Assembly (NCBI GenBank): GCA_029932675.1
Contig: JAOZPP010000043.1
Span: 1-24,395 of the forward strand
DNA: 24,395 nt
Origin: a bacterium
Lineage (GTDB): Bacteria > SM23-81 > DAOVCL01
Reading direction: 5' to 3'
Positions within the stretch are counted from its first letter, which is position 1; every line of letters starts with the position of its first letter. Both the position numbers and the translations under genes were made by a program. Shown one piece after another: positions 13,443-20,179 of this stretch. The notes under the pieces are model-generated. The model worked only from the letters and a program-made list of their open reading frames with translations. It had not been told where the DNA came from and did not search any database.

Positions 13443-16400
13443 TCACCTTATTATGGCAAATTTCCCTTTATCCTTACCGGCGGGGCCAGAGAGAACCCAG
13501 ATATACACCCCACTCGCCAGCTTCTTGCCGTTATCATTGGTCACATCCCACTCCAGAGTTGACTTCCCCTTGATCTCCCTTAGGGTGCGCACCAATCTGC
13601 CTGCTTTGTTATATATCCTGATCGTTGAATGGGGCAGGCTCCCCCCGAAGAAGGTAATGACGGTATGACCCCGTGCCGGGACAAAGGGGTTGGGGTTTAC
13701 CCCAATTTCCTCCTTGGCCTTGATGGTAGTCACGGCATCAGGTGCGTTAGGTCTTCCCTCAACGAACCCAACATTGTCGATTGCCCTGCTGTAAAAACGG
13801 TAGGTGTGGCCATTATGGCCGATGAAGATGGCACTCGTCCCCTCTGTCTGTTGCCAAAGGCTGTAATCTCCTCCGTTGTCGGAAACATAGACATCGTATC
13901 TGTAGATACCCGACTCGCTATCGTGGCCGCTCCAGGAGACCTTAAAGCTGACATAGTCGACTGTGGATGGAAGGGGGTTTACGCTGCTTGTCGGAGGCCG
14001 ATTGTCGATCAGGTTCAGCACCTGGTGGGTTAATATGGGCTCGTTCGCCCCCAGGCTGTCCCGGAAGATGATGGAGGCACGGTTGGTGATTTCGGTGCCG
14101 GAGGCTAAGCCGCTGTCGGGCCAAATAGTATAGGTAAACCAGCTCTGTCCCTCAGGTGGGTTCACATTTGGCGGAAGGTTGATCCCATTAAAGGTAAAGG
14201 TTACTATTCCATTGAGGGTATCAAGCTCCATCTGGGTCAACTGGTGTTTTGAGGCTCCAAACCGCAGAGTTGACCAGTTAAGGTCTGGGTCAAGGGTATC
14301 GATGACTACCACATCCGGGACCGGCGCGGTAGCGGTATCTACATTCTCAAAGTATATGGTGTATTGATATGGGCGATTGTCGGTGATATACCCTTTCTCA
14401 CTAAAACCTGTAGGCCCCGCCTTATCATTTGGATCCCAATAAAATCCCAGGGCAACGGCTAGTTCAGCCTTCGTTAGCCCTAAAAGCTGCCCAGCCAAGT
14501 CTGCACCTTTTATCACGGTGGATGCTAAGTCATAGGCCTGAATGAAGGGGATGGTCTCAGGAAACAGAATCTGCACGCCGAGCTTTACCAGGGACCAAAA
14601 TGTCCCTTCCACGAAGTCACTCAGTGCTTTCTCCCCGGCACCTTCAAAATCCTGCAGGGTGAGGCCATCGTGTTTCTCATAAGCTTGATAGAGGTTCTTC
14701 CCAAAGCAGAGGGCAGAATTGAGGAGAGAACCCTTTACGCTAAACCCAGGATTCTCCCCTAATTCAGCGGTCCTTTTACCCATCTTCTGAGGATATTCTT
14801 CCCACACCGTCTGGACGTTGCATTCATATATTCTCATTTTTCCAGGGGGGATTACACTGATATAGATAGGAACCATCACATTCTTAATATCGTAAGCTTC
14901 CAACGAATCACCCCAAGCTATCGTGTCCTTCGTGGCCGCACTGACGACGGAGGTTATCTTCAGATAGTCAGGGACATCTACCTCCAATATTACCCTGTCG
15001 AGGTTAACATTCCCTGAATTCCCAGCATAAATGTAGTAAGTCAACGGTATATCTTCACCAAATTTTATGGTCACATTGCTTAACCCACAGATATCCAACC
15101 AGAGGTGCTGGTCACCTTCCTCCACTTCAAAGGCATTGAAAAAGGTATCTGCGCTCCCTCCGGGGTTAGCTACCAGCAAATCCCAATTGCCTCTGGTCAC
15201 ACCAGTAAGGTTGAAAACGGCTTGGATCTCCGTGGATGAAATTACTTTGCTCCATTCGGTTTGATAACCACTGGCAACAATATCTGGCTCCCCCGCGCGC
15301 ACAAGCTTCACTTCGGCACTATCAGCAAAGTTAAAGCCTGTAATCGCTGTGGTAACCCACCCCGTATTACCTCCGGACCGTGGCCAGATGGAAGCTATAA
15401 ACGGTTGATTGCCTGAGGTGTCCCTGACGGTCACTGAGCTTGTTAACAGATTATTTGACGGGTTCTGATCAACGGAGGAGATTGCTTGGCAACTGACTTG
15501 GTAATTACCTGTCTTTAGAGGAACCCAAGGAGGGAAGCTAACGGTATCCCACTGCCCTGAGGAAAGGGTTGCCGTTATCGTATCTTCATAAACGGAACCA
15601 ACTCGAAAACGAACCTGAAAGGTCTCTGAACCTGTGCCTAAATTTACTACTTCAGCCTCGGGCACAACGGCTACATTGGGAGGGATTATGCCGACAGGGG
15701 ATAAGATGGATGTAACCCCCACATCGTGGGTCAACCCCTTTGTTCCGAAAAGGAGAGCCACCTGGTTCGAATCTGGGTGGATTATGGCCAGGTCAGATGC
15801 CCCATCGCGATTAAAGTCTCCTGAACAGAAGGAATTGTAGCAGGCCATAGAGTATATCGGGATGGGATTAGCTATGTAACTGTACCCCGCAGATTCAAAG
15901 TTTCCCTTCCCATCCCCTGGAAAGAGGAAAATCGTGGTTCCGCCCATAGCTATGTCAATATTGGCATCACCATTGAAATCGCTTAGCGCATAACCGAGAT
16001 TTTGGGAACTTTGAGCATTCACTTCTGTGTAATAGGTCATCCCCCCTTCACCATCTCCCAGCCAGATTTCCCCTACCAACCAGCTTAACACGAAAATGTC
16101 CTCATTCCCGTCGTTATTGAAGTCTGCCACCTCAATTTTATCCCAGACGACACCACCGGGATTCTCCGTGTCGTAATTCCGTCTTTGACCGAATTCACCA
16201 TTGCCCTTGCCGAAGAGAATAGAAAATCTGGTGACCTCCCGGGTGATCAGGTCGAGATGTCCATCGCCATTGATATCAGCGGAGGCAATAGCAGTTAAGC
16301 CAAAGGAAAAATCGATTTGAGTGAAATTGGGAAAGGAGCCAGAGCCATCTCCAAAAAGCATAAAGAGCTTATTCCCGTTTATACTCGCGGCAACATCCTC

Positions 16401-17972
16401 ATAACCGTCTTCGTTATAATCGCCAAGGGCAAGATCATAGGGATTGCCATAAAGAGGATAGGGGGATTGGGCGGTAAAACCTCCAGCTCCCTCCCCAAAA
16501 AGGGTGATAAGAGCTGTATTTAGGGTATCGGAAACGATTAGGTCAATATTTCCATCGCCATTTAAATCGACGGCCCTGAGGATAAAAGGTATCCCCCCTA
16601 TGCCGATCTCACTGGATTCACCGGCGAAGTTTCCCTTCCCGTCATTGAAGAGAATGGTTATACTCCTGCCCTCAGTATTTGCTGTTGCTATGTCCTGATA
16701 ATGATCCCCATTGAAATCGGCTGATACAATTGAATTCGGTCTCAGACCTACTCCATATCGGGGAGCCGTCTGAAAAGTTGTATCCCCATTGCCAAAGAAG
16801 ATATCAAGCCCATCGGCTTCCCATAAACCCTGCCTCTGGAACAAAATATCCTGATGCCCATCACCATTCAGATCGGTAGCCGAAAAGTCATCCAGCTTAT
16901 CAGCGTACGGATATACCAGAACTGGATACCATTGAGGTGCCTTAAAATCACCACCTCCCTTCCCCAGCATAAGTCCAAACCGGTTCAGGAAGAAGTATGA
17001 GCGGGGGAGAAAGGCTAAGTCCAAAAGACCATCCTCGTTAAGATCTACTGGATATAAAGCTCCAACCCCAACACCTGCCCCAAATTCAACTGGTGGATTA
17101 AAGAAACCATTACCTTTTCCTTTCAAAAACCTAATTGCTAACGCGGGATCATACTCGCTGGAGGCAGAGACAATATCCAGATGACCATCTCCATCAAGAT
17201 CGGCAACATCGATGTCGGAATAGAGGGATATAAACGGAGCAGAGACTATCCCCACCGGATATGTGCCCGCTTGGGAAAAGCCACCAGCTCCATCGTTCAG
17301 AAGGACGACGATGCTATCGCTGGGATCGCTATAAAGGGGACGATACTTGGGTAGGATTAGATCTATAGAGCCATCCTCGTTGAAATCCCCGAGAACAGCA
17401 TACCCTTCAAAAAAACCACCAATAGAGAAGAAACCCCCTCGATAGAAGTATCCGTTGCCGCGTCCGATGAGAATCGCCGTGATCAGAGTATCCCCACAGA
17501 TTATATCCGCATAGCCATCATCGTCCAAATAGTTAACTCCCCCTAATCGTTGTGGCGGGATAATACCCAGATCACTTACATCTATAGAAATTGGATCAGA
17601 AAAAGCGCCGTTACCATAACCTAACAGAATGTATAAATATCCATTTGGGTCATTGACCACGAGATCAGCATTACCGTCATTGTTGAAATCTCCCGCCTCT
17701 ATGGACGAACCCTCCACCCCCTGGACTCTATTGGTGGAATACCAGCCGGAAGGTTGCATCAGATAGATGGAGAGGTTTTCTGAGTTGGGATCATTGCTCA
17801 AAACGGCGATGTCCGCAACTCCATCCCCATTAAAGTCGGCCATCGTATAGGAATGAATACCGGGCGCTGGTATCTCTACTACGGTTGGAGAAAAGAGAGG
17901 CTGGGAATGACTTGTGGAAATCAGCAAAATGCTAAGTGGAACGAAAAGAAATAGAATGAATCTACGAATCAT
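13443..17972 (-). CDS. Giant exported FG-GAP protein with sorting-type C-terminus
   Basis: A 1509-aa exported protein. After a signal peptide (cleavage near SHSQ, residue 24) come 14 calcium-binding-type D-x-[ND]-x-D-x-x-x-D repeats (for example DFNGDGVADIAV, DLDGDGHLDIVS, DINGDGHLDLIT) between about residues 45 and 735. This is the signature of FG-GAP/VCBS blades and fits two seven-bladed propellers. Next are a CARDB-like unit (about 750-850), an IPT/TIG-like unit (about 855-955), a DUF11-like unit, a hydrophobic helical stretch (about 1080-1185), a domain starting DPNDKAGPTGF, a fibronectin-like unit, and a C-terminal domain from NPNPFVPARGHTVI to SGVYIWVLSG...GKFAIIR. That last domain is of the FlgD-Ig/type IX sorting kind. 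The ATG at 17972 is preferred to a GTG at 17984, as GTGAGG lies six bases before it. It heads the sigma-54 operon and is followed within 4 bp by a PorV-like gene. A surface adhesin or binding role is inferred. Confidence 0.9.
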   Translation of the reverse strand: MIRRFILFLFVPLSILLISTSHSQPLFSPTVVEIPAPGIHSYTMADFNGDGVADIAVLSNDPNSENLSIYLMQPSGWYSTNRVQGVEGSSIEAGDFNNDGNADLVVNDPNGYLYILLGYGNGAFSDPISIDVSDLGIIPPQRLGGVNYLDDDGYADIICGDTLITAILIGRGNGYFYRGGFFSIGGFFEGYAVLGDFNEDGSIDLILPKYRPLYSDPSDSIVVLLNDGAGGFSQAGTYPVGIVSAPFISLYSDIDVADLDGDGHLDIVSASSEYDPALAIRFLKGKGNGFFNPPVEFGAGVGVGALYPVDLNEDGLLDLAFLPRSYFFLNRFGLMLGKGGGDFKAPQWYPVLVYPYADKLDDFSATDLNGDGHQDILFQRQGLWEADGLDIFFGNGDTTFQTAPRYGVGLRPNSIVSADFNGDHYQDIATANTEGRSITILFNDGKGNFAGESSEIGIGGIPFILRAVDLNGDGNIDLIVSDTLNTALITLFGEGAGGFTAQSPYPLYGNPYDLALGDYNEDGYEDVAASINGNKLFMLFGDGSGSFPNFTQIDFSFGLTAIASADINGDGHLDLITREVTRFSILFGKGNGEFGQRRNYDTENPGGVVWDKIEVADFNNDGNEDIFVLSWLVGEIWLGDGEGGMTYYTEVNAQSSQNLGYALSDFNGDANIDIAMGGTTIFLFPGDGKGNFESAGYSYIANPIPIYSMACYNSFCSGDFNRDGASDLAIIHPDSNQVALLFGTKGLTHDVGVTSILSPVGIIPPNVAVVPEAEVVNLGTGSETFQVRFRVGSVYEDTITATLSSGQWDTVSFPPWVPLKTGNYQVSCQAISSVDQNPSNNLLTSSVTVRDTSGNQPFIASIWPRSGGNTGWVTTAITGFNFADSAEVKLVRAGEPDIVASGYQTEWSKVISSTEIQAVFNLTGVTRGNWDLLVANPGGSADTFFNAFEVEEGDQHLWLDICGLSNVTIKFGEDIPLTYYIYAGNSGNVNLDRVILEVDVPDYLKITSVVSAATKDTIAWGDSLEAYDIKNVMVPIYISVIPPGKMRIYECNVQTVWEEYPQKMGKRTAELGENPGFSVKGSLLNSALCFGKNLYQAYEKHDGLTLQDFEGAGEKALSDFVEGTFWSLVKLGVQILFPETIPFIQAYDLASTVIKGADLAGQLLGLTKAELAVALGFYWDPNDKAGPTGFSEKGYITDNRPYQYTIYFENVDTATAPVPDVVVIDTLDPDLNWSTLRFGASKHQLTQMELDTLNGIVTFTFNGINLPPNVNPPEGQSWFTYTIWPDSGLASGTEITNRASIIFRDSLGANEPILTHQVLNLIDNRPPTSSVNPLPSTVDYVSFKVSWSGHDSESGIYRYDVYVSDNGGDYSLWQQTEGTSAIFIGHNGHTYRFYSRAIDNVGFVEGRPNAPDAVTTIKAKEEIGVNPNPFVPARGHTVITFFGGSLPHSTIRIYNKAGRLVRTLREIKGKSTLEWDVTNDNGKKLASGVYIWVLSGPAGKDKGKFAIIR

Positions 17973-17995
17973 AGTTGACCTCACAGCAGGGGTTC

Positions 17996-18022
17996 AACTC
18001 CAAACTTAATAAGTTCTGAGTT
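17996..18022 (-). other. Predicted 5'-leader hairpin of the sigma-54 transcript
   Basis: The first bases of the predicted transcript form AACTC-AG-AACTT [ATT] AAGTT-TG-GAGTT, a 12-position stem with one mismatch and one G-T wobble. It begins about three bases after the predicted +1 (near 18025). A 5'-terminal stem can protect mRNA from 5'-end-dependent decay; the same DNA is also a good operator-like dyad. Confidence 0.45.
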
Positions 18023-18035
18023 CAACCTATCCCTT

Positions 18036-18051
18036 AGCAACTGCTGTGCCA
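18036..18051 (-). promoter_or_regulatory. Consensus sigma-54 (-24/-12) promoter
   Basis: On the minus strand the sequence is TGGCACAGCAGTTGCT, matching the sigma-54 consensus TGGCAC-N5-TTGC[AT] at every fixed base. It is preceded by C, as in the extended consensus. The -24 GG and -12 GC are correctly spaced. Transcription should start near 18025, about 53 bases before the ATG of the FG-GAP gene at 17972. The gene for a sigma-54 activator lies just upstream on the same strand, ending at 18560, so this is very likely its target. Confidence 0.9.
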
Positions 18052-18085
18052 GAAAAACTTCATACCGGGAGAGAAAGGGGTAAAT

Positions 18086-18100
18086 CATTGATATACAAAG
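18086..18100. promoter_or_regulatory. Candidate activator site, dyad 1
   Basis: CATTGATATACAAAG is an imperfect dyad around TTG-N5-CAA, centred near -68 relative to the predicted start. It matches dyad 3 (18195-18209) at 11 of 15 positions, including TTGA and CAAAG. Repeated dyads upstream of a sigma-54 promoter are the expected form of an enhancer site. The assignment is inference. Confidence 0.35.
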
Positions 18101-18149
18101 CGAAAATTCTTTGGGCTTCTTCTATGGATAAGGAGGTAAAGGTCAGAAG

Positions 18150-18168
18150 TGTTATTTTGGTTATAACA
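18150..18168. promoter_or_regulatory. Candidate activator site, dyad 2
   Basis: TGTTAT-N7-ATAACA is a perfect 6-bp inverted repeat, centred near -134 from the predicted sigma-54 start. It does not share the TTG-N5-CAA core of the other two dyads, so it may be for a different factor or be chance in an AT-rich stretch. Confidence 0.3.
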
Positions 18169-18194
18169 GATTTTTGCTTGGGAAGGGATAAATT

Positions 18195-18209
18195 CTTTGA
18201 AAATCAAAG
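18195..18209. promoter_or_regulatory. Candidate activator site, dyad 3
   Basis: CTTTGA-AAA-TCAAAG is a perfect 6-bp inverted repeat with a 3-bp spacer, centred near -177 from the predicted start. It resembles dyad 1 in size and core (TTG-N5-CAA). Confidence 0.35.
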
Positions 18210-18404
18210 GATAGATGTGTTAAGAGAAAGGTAACAAACTATCGGTGAGAAGTAACTAAAACAGTTTGCGGGGGCCAGTTTCCAGAGATCGGGGATCAGG
18301 GGAGACAAGAACGAGGTGACAGAACCCCGATTCTGCCCCCTTCCTCTTTTGATTCTCTCTCCCTTGCTCTTTGTGGATGTTATCATCCATAGAAGAAACT
18401 TTCG

Positions 18405-18425
18405 CCGTCAGGGCAGAACCCTGAC
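18405..18425. repeat. CCGTCAG-family hairpin, copy 3
   Basis: The perfect stem is GTCAGGG (18407-18413) with CCCTGAC (18419-18425) around CAGAA. On the left the family words CCGTCAG are intact; on the right the closing GG has become AA. It is the most degraded of the three related hairpins. Confidence 0.5.
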
Positions 18426-18440
18426 AACACAGGAGATTCC

Positions 18441-18554
18441 GAAATTCAGTGAAATCCGTGTAATCGGAGGCTATTTTTTGCCCATGAGGTTCCGTGGTAA
18501 ACTTTGCGTTCTTTGTGACTTTGTGGCGCTGTGTTGCTCCGCGGTGATCAGTGG
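18441..18554. repeat. Dispersed-repeat-like low-information text
   Basis: Consecutive phrases such as TTCAGTGAAATCCGTGTAATC, AACTTTGCGTTCTTTGTGAC and GCGGTGATCAGTGG look like degraded, widely dispersed intergenic repeats. They have the same flavour as CTGCGTTTATCCGCGTCC at 10471-10488. I recognise the wording from intergenic regions of several bacterial groups; copy number here is unknown. Confidence 0.4.
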
Positions 18555-18559
18555 AAAAC

Positions 18560-20140
18560 CTAACGGAAGTCCTTGGGTGAGATTTTGTGCTTGGAGAGCA
18601 TCTGGTGGAGAAGGCTACGGTTAATCTTAGCTTTGCTTGCTGCTTCACTTACCTTGCCGTGCGTACTCATCATAAGATGAATCAGGAAGTCCTTTTCCAC
18701 CCTTTGGATCGCCTCCGTGCGTGCCTGCTCTTTGGCTTTCTTCAGCTCCGCATTGGTCTGAGGAACTTTTCCCTCCAGTCTTCTTTTCACTATCTCCTGA
18801 GGAAGATCTCCCAGGCCTATTCTCTTGGCCTTAGAGAGGATAATCGCCCTCCTGATGATATTCTCCAATTCCCTTACATTCCCCGGATAATCCCAGGAGA
18901 GAAGTGCCTCTTCGGCTAGGGGTTCAAAGCCTACCACATCCTTCTTCAATTCCACCATAAATTTCCCTAAGAAGTGATTGATCAAGAGGGGCAAGTCATC
19001 CTTCCTCTCCCGCAAGGGAGGAAGGGTAAGGTTAATTACATTAACTCGATAGTATAGGTCCTCCCTGATGATACCCCTTTTAAGCATTTGAGAAAGGTCA
19101 CGGTTGGTCGCACAGATAACCCTCACATCTACCCTTCTGAGCCTATTGCTTCCCACTCTTTGGATTTCCCCAGATTGGAGCACGCGAAGAAGTTTCACCT
19201 GGAGTTTAGGGCTCATCTCACTGATCTCATCGAGAAATATGGTTCCCCGATCAGCGGCTTCAAATCTGCCCACCCTACTTGTGGTAGCGCCGGTAAAGGC
19301 ACCCTTTTCACAGCCGAAAAGCTCAACTTCCAATAGGGTCTCTGGTATGGCCCCGCAGTGAACCGGCATAAAGGGCCCCTGGGAACGATTGCTAATCCGA
19401 TGGATGGCCCTAGCTAGGAGCTCTTTGCCCGTTCCGGTCTCCCCCTGAATGACTACTGGAGCATCAGTAGGGGCAACCTGCTGGGCCTCCTCTAAAACCT
19501 CCAATAGCTTGGGGTTGGCACCTATTATATTGGCAAATTTATCCTCTACCTCCCTCTTTAGGTAGACATATTCCCTCTTCAGCCTCTCCCCATTAAGGGA
19601 GAGCCTAATGGCCTGAGCTGCCCCCTTAGCCAAACCCTCCGCCAGACGCAGCTCCTTGGGGGAAAAGAGGGAGGAACGGGTAGGATTGTCTATGTAGATG
19701 ACCCCAAAAACCTTCCCTTCTCCGAGGAGCGGAACACAGATAACCGATTTCAATTGCAGACTGACAACCGACTCGCTATTCCCAAACCTTTTATCTTGGG
19801 ATGCATCTTGGGAGAGAATCGACTCACCTGATTTTACCACCCGATTAATTATCTTCTCACTGATCTCAAACTCAGGTTTCTCTATATCCTCCTTCCTAAC
19901 ATTTCTGGCCACTTTGAAGTCTAAGTTCCCCTCGTCATCAACCAAGACGAGAAACCCCCGCTGGCCCCCGCTGAGCAGCAAGAATCTGTCCATCACCAGC
20001 TCTAAGAGGTCATCTATGGAGATAAGGTCGGAAAAGACTTGGGAGACTGCGCTCAAGAAATAGTCACCCCCACCCTCCCCCACATTCATCTCCCCCAATG
20101 ATGAACCGATCTTCTCTATTAATTCCCTTTTCTTAACCAT
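18560..20140 (-). CDS. Sigma-54 enhancer-binding protein with GAF sensor
   Basis: A 526-aa transcription activator. A GAF domain spans about residues 30-180 (SVICVPLLGEGKVFGVIYID). A full sigma-54 AAA+ domain spans about 205-430, with Walker A GETGTGKE (233-240), the GAFTGA loop (280-285) that contacts sigma-54, Walker B IFLDE (301-305) and REDLYYRVN with the arginine finger region. A Fis-type helix-turn-helix spans about 483-520 (VSEAASKAKINRSLLHQMLSKH). There is no response-regulator receiver domain, so it is not a classic two-component partner; control is presumably via the GAF domain and/or the kinase gene 39 bp upstream. The ATG at 20140 has GAGGA six bases before it. The next gene on the strand is preceded by a consensus sigma-54 promoter, the natural target. 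Confidence 0.95.
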   Translation of the reverse strand: MVKKRELIEKIGSSLGEMNVGEGGGDYFLSAVSQVFSDLISIDDLLELVMDRFLLLSGGQRGFLVLVDDEGNLDFKVARNVRKEDIEKPEFEISEKIINRVVKSGESILSQDASQDKRFGNSESVVSLQLKSVICVPLLGEGKVFGVIYIDNPTRSSLFSPKELRLAEGLAKGAAQAIRLSLNGERLKREYVYLKREVEDKFANIIGANPKLLEVLEEAQQVAPTDAPVVIQGETGTGKELLARAIHRISNRSQGPFMPVHCGAIPETLLEVELFGCEKGAFTGATTSRVGRFEAADRGTIFLDEISEMSPKLQVKLLRVLQSGEIQRVGSNRLRRVDVRVICATNRDLSQMLKRGIIREDLYYRVNVINLTLPPLRERKDDLPLLINHFLGKFMVELKKDVVGFEPLAEEALLSWDYPGNVRELENIIRRAIILSKAKRIGLGDLPQEIVKRRLEGKVPQTNAELKKAKEQARTEAIQRVEKDFLIHLMMSTHGKVSEAASKAKINRSLLHQMLSKHKISPKDFR

Positions 20141-20179
20141 AAGCGTTCCTCGTCCTGGCCAAGGTCAAATCCCTCAAAT

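Larger units (their letters stand above)
18210..18559. other. Gene-free repeat-bearing region
   Basis: The 3' side of the activator gene holds no gene. Short open frames cross it on both strands but have no coherent start or composition. It contains an imperfect hairpin at 18318-18337 (GACAGAA/TTCTGCC), the third CCGTCAG-type hairpin at 18405-18425, and the dispersed-repeat-like text at 18441-18554. Confidence 0.5.

Noticed and set aside
18150-18168. A Rho-independent terminator for the activator gene at the TGTTAT/ATAACA dyad
   Set aside because: The arms are AT-only-like and short, and the dyad lies 390 bp past the gene; a protein-binding site is more plausible.
18256-18648. A minus-strand frame of 130 codons overlapping the end of the activator gene
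   Set aside because: It runs through the dispersed-repeat text (TTEPHG and DYTDF-like strings) and the activator's HTH region in the wrong frame.
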